Source: Piscicola geometra (taxonomy: Eukaryota; Annelida; Clitellata; Hirudinida; Piscicolidae). From it: a stretch of 64,000 nucleotides of DNA. Position 1 is the first letter of the stretch; the number at the start of each line of letters is the position of its first letter. The notes under the pieces are model-generated. The model was given only the letters and a program-made list of their open reading frames with translations, did not search any database and was not told the origin of the DNA. Below, in pieces: positions 41,201 through 52,600 of this stretch. Position numbers and translations under genes: made by a program. Location: the NCBI GenBank assembly GCA_943735955.1, contig OX030958.1, positions 9,592,126 through 9,656,125 on the forward strand. Direction: 5' to 3'.

Positions 41201-43231
41201 ATAATTATGAAACTGATTCAATCTTTTTCTGAAGTATTTTGAACAGCTACCATAGTAAAATCATAGGCAGAAATAATTAATTGCTGAATAACTTTGTAGT
41301 CAACAATGTGTTCAGGGGGGGTCGGACCCCTGCTTGCAGCTATTACATCGCTTAATCCATTACTACATTTCATATTCTTTTTCTATCTCCCCTTTCATTA
41401 GCTGATCTCTTCATGAAAAAAAGTTATCCATCAATTTATCTTCTACTCAAGTTTCTACATTACCGTTTATCTTCATGTATAATCCGCAAATCCCATCTCT
41501 GCAATTCTCTAAGTTTTCAAAAACGCGAATTTATCAATGGATAACGCGAATTTATCAAGTCGTATGTAATGGATAACTCATTATCTCGCTAGTTTTCCGT
41601 TTTAAAATATTTTCTCCCCTACTTTTGGCACTAAATTAATCAATGCGGCCTATTTATGGAAGTTTTATTTCTATATTATTATTATTATTCTTATTATTAT
41701 TATTATTATTATTATTATTGTCATTATTATTGTCATTATTATTTTTATTTTATGTTTTTATTTTTTTTCATTTCTAGACACTTCATCGCGCAATCAAATC
41801 TCCACTTTGGTTTGGGCAGGCACTTGCAGGGTATCGAGGAGCCAGTACTTGTCCTCGTGGAGGTTCTTTTCGACTGGCCTTCCGTCTAGCTGTATCGTGA
41901 ACTCTGTCTTGGCCGTTATGTACATCTCTGGGTGCATTTGAAGGGTGACGAATTGGTGGTTAAGAAGATGGGAATAGACGGATGAATAGATGGATTGATA
42001 GACGCATGGAGGGACGGATGAATAAATGGATTGATAGACGCATGGAGGGACGGATGAATAGATGGATTGATAGACGCATGGAGGGACGGATGAATAGATG
42101 GATTGATAGACGCATGGAGGGACGGATGAATAGATGGATTGATAGACGCATGGATGAATGGATGAATAAATGGATTGATAGACGCATGGAGGGATGGATG
42201 AATAGATGGATTGATAGACGCATGAAAGGATGGATGAATAGATGGATTGATAGACGCATGGAAGGATGGATGAATAGATGGATTGATAGACGCATGGAAG
42301 GATGGATGAATAGATGGATTGATAGACGCATGGAGGGACGGATGAATAGATGGATTGATAGACGTATGGAGGGATGGATGAATAGATGGATTGATAGACG
42401 CATGGAGGGACGGATGAATAGATGGATTGATAGACGTATGGAGGGATGGATGTATAGATGGATAGATATAAGCATGGATAGATTCATTGAACGTTTGATA
42501 ATCAAATACAAAGACGGATAGTGTAACCGGGAAATTAAATAGAAAGACGGTTTTAATAATTTTATGATTACTACACGCATATTTCTCAACATCATTTGTC
42601 TATCTCACTTCGATCTTCATTTGAGTAATTAAAGATTGGCATTTCAAAAGTCGTAGTCGGCACAAACGTTGTGGTAATGACTGGTGGATACTTTGTACGT
42701 CTAACTGAAGTGTAACAAATGATAACTTCAATAACTAGGTTATCTATTGTATACAGACTATAGATTTATATGCTATAAACTAATTATAATAATTTATCTT
42801 TTCTCAGGATGTTGAAAACATTTATTTTATTCAGCCTACCGTAAAATACCCACTTTTTGGACACACCTCATGTTTAGACACAAACATAATAGCAGATTTT
42901 TTAATTCTTAGTTCGGACTTAAAATCAAGAATGTCTATTGTGGTAATTGTGATGAACAATAATAATAATAATAATAATGATCGTAACTGCGTTTCAATAA
43001 TATTATAAATAATTTAATTTTAAAAAGAATAGAAAGACTTATAAACAAAGAGCTTCAGTATTTAAAAAGTTAAAATTTTAGAATTAGTTAAAAATTACAT
43101 ATATTTTCATAAATGTATAAAAAATATGTAAATATGTGTGAATATGCTGGTGTTCTATGGCAAGTTATAAATATTGTATTCTTCTATTCATTGTGTCAAA
43201 CCTATCTTCTCCAAAGGCGTTGGCTGAATTT
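33820..43231 (-). CDS. Extracellular-type protein with two copies of an unnamed domain (5' end unresolved)
   Basis: Exons: 43231-43202 (30-nt microexon), 42704-42614, 41937-41788, about 39953-39908, 39723-39625, 39258-39080, 37815-37072, 36851-36584, 36490-34065 and 33890-33820. Phases are compatible throughout. Copy [39 protein letters not shown] and [20 protein letters not shown]. Copy [61 protein letters not shown], and after a long insert [17 protein letters not shown] and IHCRLRL. The shared pattern (DG strand, GLI/GIL strand, W-x-C, F-D-x-S-W-P-x-A, A-x-W-I-x and HC-x-x-R/L) looks like a galactose-binding-type beta sandwich, but I cannot name a family. The insert of about 700 residues is made of Asp, Thr, Asn and NST repeats. 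No start codon or signal peptide was found upstream of 43231, so the 5' end is missing from this model. Confidence 0.7.
34510..34750. repeat. AGT repeat coding Thr/Ser runs
   Basis: Trinucleotide tract inside the large exon of the minus-strand gene, in the ACT frame (poly-Thr). A second such tract lies at about 35205-35300. The repeat is open in all frames, so opposite-strand Val and Leu runs are artefacts. Confidence 0.93.
35475..35745. repeat. CATCGT/CATCAT repeat coding an Asp-rich tract
   Basis: In-frame GAT/GAC-rich repeat with a higher-order unit DDDDDDDEK visible near 35650-35720, in the same exon as the Thr runs. It encodes a strongly acidic stretch of about 90 residues. Confidence 0.93.
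35925..36212. repeat. 24-bp coding minisatellite, NSTETTTT x 12
   Basis: Twelve near-identical copies of a 24-bp unit, reading NSTETTTT on the minus strand. Each copy has an N-S-T sequon, so the array would be a dense N- and O-glycosylation segment if the protein is secreted. The unit is a multiple of three, which keeps the frame when the copy number changes. Confidence 0.95.
36855..36932. repeat. (GGAT)n tetranucleotide
   Basis: Perfect GGAT run of about 19 units immediately next to the acceptor of the exon at 36851-36584; in gene sense it is CCAT-rich and forms the polypyrimidine region. Confidence 0.96.
37975..39068. repeat. 50-bp minisatellite, about 22 copies
   Basis: Highly regular array of a 50-bp unit (ACCAACCAACTTCCATACTA then CCACCACACC, AAGCACCACC, AGCCATCACC) with few variants (GCACC for ACACC, ATTACC for ATCACC). 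It fills most of the intron between the exons at 39258-39080 and 37815-37072 and runs almost to the donor site of the former. Confidence 0.97.
40040..41780. mobile_element. Candidate retrotransposon debris
   Basis: Within the intron between 41788 and 39953. At about 40310-40370 there is GAGCAAGAGCGCTATAGAAA followed by (TTGA)n, similar to the non-LTR/SINE tail at 22150. At about 40730-40790 a + frame reads [15 protein letters not shown], which resembles the endonuclease-domain motif of non-LTR elements, but the rest of the frame (to 40965) is unrecognised. The string CAGGGGGGGTCG occurs at 40083 and 41310. Evidence is weak and the boundaries are nominal. Confidence 0.3.
41660..41760. repeat. 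TTATTATTA low-complexity tract
   Basis: ATT trinucleotide run just beyond the exon at 41937-41788, probably serving no coding role. Confidence 0.85.
41970..42470. repeat. 36-bp minisatellite, about 13 copies
   Basis: Unit GATGAATAGATGGATTGATA then GACGCATGGAGGGACG, in the intron between the exons at 42704-42614 and 41937-41788. 36 is a multiple of three, so long open frames exist on both strands; they are not genes. Confidence 0.96.
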
Positions 43232-43962
43232 CTGTTTCGATTTTTAATAAGTTAAGGAAGAGATTGAAACTATAAATTAAAGTCTATGATGATGGTGGTG
43301 GTGATGATAATGATGATGTTTTTTTAATATAGTGCCAGGGTATAAACGAATTCGACTTTATAATGATTAAATGATCAATCAATCAATCAATTAAATTGTA
43401 GTGATGATGATAGTATTAGTTGAACTTTTCAATATAATTTAATTTATTAGTTAATAAGTATAAAATTCTTTTAAGTAAGTTAATATGAATTATTCCAAAG
43501 AGAGAATTTAAAGAGAGATTATTATACTGTATTCTGTTGATGCCGCATGGGTAAACCACTTTTCAACTATTGTTTCTGTCAAATTGTTAATAAAATATTT
43601 TTTAGCATTAAAGATATAATTAGAAAATATTCATTAAATTGTTATGCGCTTCAAAATATTTCATTTACCCATCACATAGTTATCTCTTCGTATGAATGCT
43701 TTGAATAAAGTGAATTTATGGTTTTGGTTTTGAATTTGCAAGTTTATCAACCATAAAATTTGTGTAAAATATTATAAGAAAATTTCAAGTTTTGATTAAA
43801 CCTTTCTATACTGAGGTAAATTTCGATTTTGAATGATACATTTTTCTTAGGAAAGCTTGATAATTATAATTTAAAATAATTTTATTTCATTAATAATGAA
43901 GTTGCAAGTTATTAAAATAATTATTATAATGTGCAAAAATATTTTACAGCCAAAGACTGGTC
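43232..43962. other. Region between two divergent genes
   Basis: AT-rich DNA between the last exon found of the minus-strand domain gene and the + strand RRM gene. A GATGATGGTGGTG run lies at 43288-43320 and a CAATCAATCAAT run at 43374-43392. The missing first exon of the minus-strand gene and the RRM gene promoter could both be here, but neither is identified. Confidence 0.45.
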
Positions 43963-46900
43963 ATGCCAAAAAGAACCTCAAAAAGGATATCTACTTTGAA
44001 GAAAAAGATTGTTCAAAATGACGAACCAGAAATAGGAATTAAAGTTAATAGAATAGAAATTAGAGAGTTAGCCGATGAAAGCCCTGATGAAAATGAAACC
44101 CAAGAAAATGCTTTCACCACTGGGAGTGTCAAAAAGAATACCTTCAATGGAACCAATTTAGATGAGAGCATTGAAGAGATCAGAGGAAATAACGGTTCTC
44201 AAGACAAACAGTGTTTTAAAGAAAATGACGCTATCAAGGATATCCATGATAAAGATCAAGACAATAGTATGAAAGGTCTTGAAAAGTATCTCAAAAAGAA
44301 AGTTGAAGATTCTCGTTTGAATTCAAGTGGAAGTGATAAAGATGACGATGCAAGGTATGATGAGAAGGATGCAGAATCTAAGTCAATGATGGATGAACAA
44401 AATGATGAAAAGATTGAAGTGGGAGCAATCGAAAGTGCCGATAACAGTTGTGGCAGCAATGACAGTCATGAAAATAATGATTTTGAAGGTGGAGAACTCA
44501 CCGAAAATGAGGATAGCGCAGAAAAGTATCAAGAAGAGAAAGAAGATGGCGAAATTTCGAAAGAATGCACACAAAATAACGATCAAAATGAGGGTCCAGA
44601 AACTGTGCAAACTGGTTCAGTAGTAAACCCAGAGGATAAAGTACCAAGTAAAAACATGAAAGACGGTGATGGCACAGGGGTGCAACGCACAGATGTGGTG
44701 GAGGTTGGCACGAATGAAGACAAAGGTCACTTGCTTGTCATGTGGAAAGACAAAAAGTTGAAGATACCTTGTCACTTTGAGAACAAGAAGGACCTCAACT
44801 ACTACACGCGGCAACTGAACATCATCGCGTACCCCATCGTCTTGTCAGACCTCTCCGACCCGGATCTCTCGCAAGCCCTCACCAAGGCGTGTGAGGTGTC
44901 TCTGAAGCTCGAGAAGGGCGTGGGGCAGAGGCTGAGCAAAGGTTATTTGCGCATGAAGTTCCGAATCCGACCACACGTCGAGTTCGCCACCATGGCTCTG
45001 AAGGCACTGCCTGCCTTTGAAGAAGATGCACAAGAAGGAGAAGCAGATGCCAGAGGAAATGAAAGTTTCCAAGGCGATGTTGACATTTGTGAAAAGGCTG
45101 TAAGTGCTGAGGCTGTTGAGAAGGATGTTGAAAGATGTGCAGGTGGTGTTGAGGAAGAGAGTAAGGGGGTTAACCCATGCATGGATGAGGAGGAGTGTTG
45201 GGACCCGGTTGAGGAGGCTGTGACCAGTGCGAGTGGTGTGAATGATGGTGTTGCAGATGAGGGTGGTGTTGGTGAAGAGGGTGCTAGAGGGGGTGATGAA
45301 GGTGCTGTATGTGGGAGTGAGGATGTTGTTGGAGGGAGCTCTGAAAGTACTGTAGTTAAAGAAGAGGCTGTTGTTGATAAGATAATCCAAGATGAAGACA
45401 GAACAATAGAAAAGAAAGTAGAGTTGAACACTAGTAAGGATGACAACGAGAAGGAAGGAGGGAAGGACGAGGGCAAGAAGGAGGCAAAAAAAAGAGTCAT
45501 TAACATCAGACGCTTCCTCGACTACGACACTGAAGACGCCACAATGGCGACAGTGCGTCAGAAGATGACTCCCTACTCCTTCTCGCTCAACAAACTCCTC
45601 TTCGTCGCGAACCTCAGTGCAGACACGATCGAAGACGAGATCCTCGAGGAGTTCGAGGCGTGCGAGAGGGTCATCATCCCCTGGGAACAGAACAAGGGCA
45701 GGGGGTATGCCTATGTGGAGTATGCCAAGGTGGAAGAAGCGAAGAAAGCGCTAGATAAATTCAAAGAGTCGTCCCCGAAGACGAACGAGTGGTTTGTGAT
45801 TCCCGCCATCACCGAGACGAGTGATTACTACGGCATGCTGAAGGAGGAGGAGAGGAAGAGTCGTCTGGAGGAGTTGATGACGTTGCAGGAGGCAGGGAGG
45901 AGTGAGGAGGATGAGGAGAAAAAGAAGGAGATAGAAAGGAAGATGTTGAAACACAAGAGGGTGTTGATGGTTGACAATATTAAAAGACAAAAACTCGGCT
46001 TTTTTGTTAGCCCCGATGAGATATTCGAGGGTGTGGTTGACAAGGCGTGTGAGAGTGTAGTGGGCGAACGGAGGCCCTACATGGGTCGTAATTTCATTCC
46101 GGGCTACAACAGTAAAAGGTTCGCTGGCGGGTATTCGGAAGGACCTGGAACAAAAGAGTCGACAGAATACGCAAGCAGACAAGCAGACAGAGGATTCCGT
46201 GGCATGAGGATGCCTAGTGCTCTTCCGTACAGCAGCAGGGGCGTCTTCAGAGGCGTCAAGCGGGACTACGGTGGTGGACTGATAAAGCCCCTGATGGAGA
46301 CTTCGACGTACTTGCCTGCGCCCACTGCATCGAGGTATGCACCAACTGGTGAGTACGCCGCCAAAGGCTCCTTCCCGAAGAGCAACTACTTCAAAAACGA
46401 CTACGCTCCGTCATCATCGCAGGCGCACCACACCTACCAAAAACCGCACTACCACTCGTCGCAAGAGCACCATTACGCCGCTAAGATTCCTCCTGCTGCC
46501 AAGGTGTACGACCCTCACCCTAGAACCTCCAGTCACAAGCCCTCTCGGCACGAAGCCCTCTCCACCTACTGCAGCAGCGGCAGCGGTGGTAGAGGCATCG
46601 GTTCGAAGGGACCTCGTCTGGTGGAGCACTTGAAGGAGATCATCGACTACCTGCCTAGCGAGAAGGTCAAGGTCTTCAGCAAGGGACTCCTGCACAGGTC
46701 TCAGGAGAGGAGTTCTAATGCGAGGGGAAGTGCAGGAGAGGCGTATGAAGAGAGGAGGGCTGACTATGCGCCCAAGAGGAGCAGGGAGTACGCTGGCAGC
46801 AAGGACTACGACGAGTACAAGGGTGCCAGGGTGCACGAAGGCTACTCCCCGGTCAGGAAGATCAGCATGGTGAAGGAGTATGCAGAAGGAAGGAAGGGCA

Positions 46901-47112
46901 GCAGCAGCAGCAGAACCTACGAAGAACACAGCGTCATCTTGTCGTACAGAAGTCATCACCACAAAGAGGAAAAGTACGAGGAGAAAAGGAAACGCAAACG
47001 TTATGATGATGATGTCGATGATGATGATGATGGTGGAGCGGAAGATGAGAATAGAAAATACCGTTCTTACTATAAGGATCGGGTGGGTAAATATAGCGAA
47101 AGGTACAGTTAA
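43963..47112 (+). CDS. Acidic RRM-containing RNA-binding protein, single exon, 1,049 residues
   Basis: Predicted nuclear RNA-binding protein. The frame opens at the ATG at 43963, 12 bases after a good acceptor (TTTTACAG), so a 5' UTR intron is likely. Residues 1-250 are Glu/Asp/Lys-rich and probably disordered. Around 253-350 a folded segment (LLVMWKDKKLKIPCHF, LSKGYLRMKFRIRPHVEFAT) follows. Residues 350-505 are acidic and low complexity. An RRM spans about 540-620, with RNP2-like LLFVANL and RNP1-like GRGYAYVEY. A charged helix (MLKEEERKSRLEELM) comes next. Residues 700-1000 are rich in Gly, Tyr, Ser and Arg, and the end (KRKRKRY, then an Asp run, then KYRSYYKDRVGKYSERYS) is basic-acidic. 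It is not assigned to a named orthologue. Long minus-strand frames across it are shadows. Confidence 0.88.
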   Translation: MPKRTSKRISTLKKKIVQNDEPEIGIKVNRIEIRELADESPDENETQENAFTTGSVKKNTFNGTNLDESIEEIRGNNGSQDKQCFKENDAIKDIHDKDQDNSMKGLEKYLKKKVEDSRLNSSGSDKDDDARYDEKDAESKSMMDEQNDEKIEVGAIESADNSCGSNDSHENNDFEGGELTENEDSAEKYQEEKEDGEISKECTQNNDQNEGPETVQTGSVVNPEDKVPSKNMKDGDGTGVQRTDVVEVGTNEDKGHLLVMWKDKKLKIPCHFENKKDLNYYTRQLNIIAYPIVLSDLSDPDLSQALTKACEVSLKLEKGVGQRLSKGYLRMKFRIRPHVEFATMALKALPAFEEDAQEGEADARGNESFQGDVDICEKAVSAEAVEKDVERCAGGVEEESKGVNPCMDEEECWDPVEEAVTSASGVNDGVADEGGVGEEGARGGDEGAVCGSEDVVGGSSESTVVKEEAVVDKIIQDEDRTIEKKVELNTSKDDNEKEGGKDEGKKEAKKRVINIRRFLDYDTEDATMATVRQKMTPYSFSLNKLLFVANLSADTIEDEILEEFEACERVIIPWEQNKGRGYAYVEYAKVEEAKKALDKFKESSPKTNEWFVIPAITETSDYYGMLKEEERKSRLEELMTLQEAGRSEEDEEKKKEIERKMLKHKRVLMVDNIKRQKLGFFVSPDEIFEGVVDKACESVVGERRPYMGRNFIPGYNSKRFAGGYSEGPGTKESTEYASRQADRGFRGMRMPSALPYSSRGVFRGVKRDYGGGLIKPLMETSTYLPAPTASRYAPTGEYAAKGSFPKSNYFKNDYAPSSSQAHHTYQKPHYHSSQEHHYAAKIPPAAKVYDPHPRTSSHKPSRHEALSTYCSSGSGGRGIGSKGPRLVEHLKEIIDYLPSEKVKVFSKGLLHRSQERSSNARGSAGEAYEERRADYAPKRSREYAGSKDYDEYKGARVHEGYSPVRKISMVKEYAEGRKGSSSSRTYEEHSVILSYRSHHHKEEKYEEKRKRKRYDDDVDDDDDGGAEDENRKYRSYYKDRVGKYSERYS

Positions 47113-47478
47113 GTGTATTTATCTTATATAATGTTCATTGTCATTTGCATGGCTTTAATAAGCTAACTGATTATGTATATGGATGTAATCCAAATATATT
47201 TATTTGAAAACTTCAATAGCATTTTTTATAGGTTTACTTATAAGAAACTAATGAATAAATTTTAGCATTTATTTATTAATATTTTATTTAAATGTTTTAA
47301 TTTACAAACAAAATAATAAACTTTAAAATATGTTTTTATATACCTTTCTTTCATAAATCTTCATTAATTTATAAAAGTCTTCCCTTTCTTGTTATAAAGT
47401 TAATAAATATCGAGAATCTTCATTATAAACATTATGCCGTGCATAAATTGCCAAAATAACCACATGACTTAAGACAGC
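47113..47478. other. Tail-to-tail intergenic spacer
   Basis: AT-rich spacer between the RRM gene stop and the end of the minus-strand signal-peptide gene. AATAAA-like strings occur on both strands at about 47250-47320. Nothing else is seen. Confidence 0.55.
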
Positions 47479-49336
47479 TTATAACGTACTGAGATCGATT
47501 TCAGGAGGCCTTTTTTGAGCTTCTTCTCCGATCTTACTGGCCTCTAGACCCGTCTCTATAGCTAAAAAAAAGTATTGAAACTAATTGTTTTCAGTAATGG
47601 TTATCTATTCGCAAATTTCAATAAGTTTTAAAATCTACCAATTCTAATTTCATAGAGCTTTGTATCATTGATACGTTGTATCAAAGACTTACCTCGTTTG
47701 GGTCTTTTTTCTACAGCATCTTCAAAACTCTGCAAATCTTCCCCAGCTTCTGTTTCACCATTCTCAACATTAGCATTTATTTTATTTTTCAATTTTTTCT
47801 TTTTTCCTCCGTTTCCATCTTTACTGTTTTTAACTCCTTTCTTATTCTTCGGCAGTTTCTTATTATTTTTATTTTCCAATCCATCTTTAGCCTTGTTTCC
47901 TTCATTGTTGTTAAAAGTTTCATTCCAGGCTTTCTTTCCATAAAGGTCATCAAACTTCTTTAAAACATTCTTTATATCATGGGTCACACCTCCATCCTCC
48001 TCCTCCTCAGCATCTTCATCATATAAAAACGGATTAGTATATCTACCCAAGTTTGCATCAGAGTAAGTAGTCTCGAATAAATTCTCAAGGTCAAAAGTCG
48101 TCAAGTAGTCTTGTGTGGGTTGTGTGCTTGACAATGGCGGGGAAGACAATTGAGTTATTTTGAGTCCGTTTATCGTCGTTTCAGTCCTGAATGTCTTTCC
48201 CGGAAAGGTCTCTTGTGGCTTTTGAGTCGTTAGAGCCACAATCATGCGACTAACTTCCGAGGTTTCTATACTATTTTCCATGGCAGTTGTTACAGGGAAG
48301 GTGAGGTTTTTACCCAGGTTACTGTTATTATAGCTACCATCAGTGATAGTGTTTGTAGTGTTTTCAAGGTGCAGTATGTCGGTGTTGTTAGCATTCAGGT
48401 TTGAGGTATTTCCTTTGGAGTCATCTGAAGAATTTATCATTGTATGCAAAATATCAAGGTTATAATGATGAGAAATAGGAAAAACCTATTGGTAGTTGCT
48501 TTGGTGGTGAGGTAAATGCATGGAAGTACGTACTCATCACGTAGTTATCTGGATGGTCTGAAGATGGGTAAGAAAAAATGTTAAATGATAAAAAAATGTT
48601 AATAATCACAATTTTCCAAATTAATTTAAATAATTAAATGAATACAAAGCCAAAAGATTGAAGGGTAAACGCCGTAACTCACCAAGAAACAGCAGGCAGT
48701 GACTCGAAGAAGTAATAAGCGTTCTGCTGCCCACCCACATGGCATCGCTGGGCATCATTCTGACCGGGCCAGGCCATGGGTTAATTTGCGAGCGAAAGTT
48801 TGAGTTAGGAGCGAAAACCAGAGCTTCGGGCCATTCTCGCGGACGGATGAAACCTGGAATGTACCAGTTGGCTTTGTCGGTGCTTTCTAAGAAATCTTTA
48901 CATCTCCAGTTCGTATGGTTGGACGTGTCAAACTTTCCAGAATGCGAATATACGATGAGGCCATGGGCGACGGCAGGGTCTTGTACTGTGTTCACCTGAA
49001 CGGCAAACAACTTCGCATCACTACGTACCTCAACTCTGTCAGGGAATGACCACACGTCAAAGTAGTTGAGACCCTTCACTTCCTCCCCGTCAATCCACAT
49101 CTTGTAGTTGTCTTCCGCAGATATGAACATTGCTGTTTGCGATTGTTTGAGTTTTAACATATAAATAGTTTTGCTACTTAGAATAAAAATTGTGATTTCA
49201 ACTAAGTTATTAATTAAAATGGTAATATTCTAATATGGCAACTAAATTTGAATTTTTACTCACTTTCGTATGTGAACATTGAACCCGAAACTTTTGAATA
49301 TATAAAAAACGAAAGTAAAAAGACAGATATGGACAT
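47479..49336 (-). CDS. Secreted protein with one copy of the unnamed domain
   Basis: Paralogue of the domain gene at 33820-43231. Exons: 49336-49262, about 49132-48680, 48560-48537, 48437-47693 and 47564-47479. Exon 1 encodes a signal-peptide-like start (MSISVFLLSFFIYSKVSGS). The domain follows: TMFISAEDNYKMWIDGEEV, YFDVWSFPDRVEVR, KLFAVQVNT, AHGLIVYSHSGKF, HTNWRCKDFLES, FIRPREWPEALVF, MMPSDAMWVGSR and SSHCLLFL. Each element lines up with copies A and B of the larger gene. The C-terminal 300 residues are Asn/Thr-rich with several N-glycosylation sequons, then an acidic and Lys-rich segment, ending EIDLSTL. No membrane segment is seen after the signal, so secretion is inferred. Function is unknown. 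Confidence 0.8.
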
Positions 49337-49631
49337 TTTTATTACAGGAAGTTAAATGCAGACCATTTAATTATGAAAGTCGCTTCGCTGGTAACGAAAA
49401 ACAAAGATACAAATATTCATTAAAATAAATTTTGTATAAAAACTTTTATTTTCAAAGTATACAAATTGAATATTTATTGCAATTTTTTTAAAGCATCATT
49501 GAAACAATGTATAAAAATAATTTAATATGCTTTTATACATAAAGATCATTATTTAAATCAACTCCACACGCCTTTCATAAACATTTAAAATTCAATCTTT
49601 TAGTGTTAAAACAAAGATCTTCATCATTTAC
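49337..49631. other. Spacer between domain gene and Wnt
   Basis: Short AT-rich spacer between two minus-strand genes, holding the promoter of the gene starting at 49336 and the Wnt 3' UTR. Confidence 0.55.
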
Positions 49632-52600
49632 TCACCGACACACATGCTCAAAGACATTCCTGACGCATTCGTCACATATCACCTTACAGCAATACACAAA
49701 CTTGCAATTACACCTCTCGACCACCCTCTTAACCATCGTAGCATAACCCCTCCCACAACAAACGAAGTCACAACCATTCACTCCAACCCCACCTGGATCA
49801 CACTTCCTTCCCACTGTTCCCACACTGTCGAACCTGTGATCATGTGATTTTTTGTTTTTTTATGTCGAAATGGTTTAATTAACTTTAAAATAAATATGAA
49901 TTGAAATTCGATCTAGAAATCACTTGATTGGTGATAAATAAATAAGCTTTCTATTTTATCAAAACATTTATTAAAAGTAATTTTGACAATCATTCAATCT
50001 ATTAAAATTCCATAAGTTATTCTAACTTACTTCTCGTTAGGTCTACAAAAGCTGGGAGAAGCTCTGATGTGGATGAGTGAACTGGTTCTGGAGCTGACCA
50101 ACTGTGGTGGAGTCAGTTCAAGTTTTAGTAAAACTTATTTCCACTTAAGATGTCGAAATCATTTCATAGTTTTAAATGTTACTATTTAATGTAAATTTAT
50201 GGCGTAGTAAACAGTTTATGAAATAGAATGCTCATTAAATAACCTTCAAAATATCAAGACTCCTGCTTCTTTCGACTTTTTTCCTGTTTCTCTTAGCTTT
50301 TCTGTAGTCATTCATTCTGCTATTTGATCTTTGTCCATTGATACCGTCTTGTTTGGCGAATCGGTATCGCCTCATGTGGATGTCACTGTGGATGTCTCTT
50401 GGGAATCTTGTATTGTGGTCATCCTTATTTATTTCTTTTAAGATTTGTATATCTGTGATATTCTCATCATTATCAATCTTATTTATATTATCAATTATAT
50501 TTTTATTTTTTGATTTAATAGAAATACTCTGTCGCTGTTGAGCCACATTTTTATGTTTTAGAAACCTATTTCGATTTATGACTTGATAATCTTCAACATA
50601 CTCATTTTTTTTTGAACTAATTTTTCTATTCATTCTTCTACTTTTTTCATTGTTTCCATTTTTCTGACCCCCATAACTCCCTTTGGCCTTCCCTTTGTTA
50701 TGCAAACCATTTAAATTGCTCCATTTTATTTGACCCCTTTCAGTCTTCAATTCTTCTAGGGCACCAATCAAATCACGATTACTAACCAGGTCACTTAGAT
50801 TTTCTGACCAATCGTACTTGTCCATCAGGGCTTGACCTATTTCCTTCATATTGGCCACCTCCCTCCAGCAAGTCTTCACCTCACAACTGCCCGAAAGTCC
50901 ATGACATTTGCACTGTGTTTTGACGCTCGCTCTGATTACCTGCAGATAATTGTGTTATTTAAATTATTTAAATAAATTGTATAGTAATAGGATGATTAAT
51001 TGGGTTATAAAACAGTATTTATCAACTCAATTTGATCTTAATATTTTTGTCTAAATCATTCTCAATTATTTAAAAAAATATTTAAGAAGTTTACTTAAAA
51101 AGAAATCTCAAAAATTGTTAACAGTCCATTTGAACGAGCATATGACAAACCTCTCTTCCGATGTTACGGTTGTGTAGCAGCATCACAGCTGTCTTCAGCA
51201 ACTTCTTTCCACCATTTTTGTTCTTTGAAACTCTTTCATTTTCCACTTCTCTCTTTCCTTTGTTTCTAAATATCTTATTTTTTTCTATTATTTTGGCTTT
51301 ATTCCGAGGTCTGAAGCCACTTGTCTTTTTATCACTTTTACGACCAGTACCACCTCCAACACTATCATCATTACTACCAATACCAGCATCATCATCACCA
51401 CCATCGCCACCATCATCAGCACCAAAAAGACCATCAAAGGCAGGAAAAAGGTTATCGAATCTTCTCGAAAAGTCCAATGCAAAGTCCACATCGTCCGAAC
51501 AACCTCCCCAAATGTAATGGGTGGCCACTTGGTCTTTCTGGTGACCTTCGAGTTTTGTTTGACCTTGAGAATTTACGTAATCAGCCATCATGGCGTCATT
51601 TGGTTTTCCCGCCATTTTTGCGCATCTGCATCCCCACACGTTGCCAAGGGAACACTCTTTGGCGATGACGTAGGCGATCGTTGATGACGTAAGCGCTTGC
51701 AGGAATGCAGTTTCTTTGGTCACTAAGGGTGATGATGGTGGTCAGTCAATAATGGGCTTTCAATTTTAGATTATTTCATACACTTTATTAGAAAACTAAA
51801 CATACATAATTTGCAAAAAAGTATAGGTACTCCTTAGAATACGTTCAATGCAGTGCATGCAAGCACCCCAGCAAGAAGCGCAAGGCAAACTTACAAGCGT
51901 TCTGGCTCCAGCCGTAAAGACCATGCAGCGAGTGTGGTATGATAGGGCATTGCCACCTCCTCCTTCTGAAGAGGTCTCTGCAGCTTTGTTGCAGCAGCCT
52001 TCCTGCTTTCATGACGGCATTTAGGGAGCCTCTGTTTCTGATGCATAGAAGTCTTCGTTGACCAGGTGGTATTGATGATGATAAGGATGATGGTGATGAT
52101 GGTGTTGATGATGAGGGCGTTGTTGATGATAATGATTTTAATTTCCCACAGTCTAGGGCGCAGTTTTGAGATATAGATTGTGTTGAGGAATTGTTGCATT
52201 TTGTTACTATGTTGTCGATGTTGTTGTTGAAGTTTTTGTTGTTGATGTTGTTGTTGTTGATTATGTTGTTGTTGTTGATTATGTTGTTGTTTTTGTTGTT
52301 AATACTTGTGTTGTGGCTGTTTACGAAAGACTCGTCCAATTCAGTTGCGATTGTTTGCAGGAGAGGGGACCTGTTCATGGGGTTGGCGATCAACCGTTAG
52401 CATTAGTAATATTAATTTTAAATACTAATACTAATGTTTGTTTTGTTGAACTTCTATTAGCTCATCTATCAAACGTCTAATGATATTCTATTCTTTTCAA
52501 TTATCCTTTATTTAGTATTTATGAAGTAAAAATTATCGAAAGTTTTGTTAAAGATACTTCAAGTGAATTGTATGCCAGTTTCAAATATTCCTAAATGAAA

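Noticed and set aside
40083..41321. A DNA transposon bounded by CAGGGGGGGTCG
   Set aside because: The two copies are in direct, not inverted, orientation and the flanks show no shared duplication.
44256..46962. Several minus-strand frames of 65-187 residues opposite the RRM gene
   Set aside because: They are shadows of the acidic and Gly/Arg-rich codons of the + strand gene and have no splice partners.
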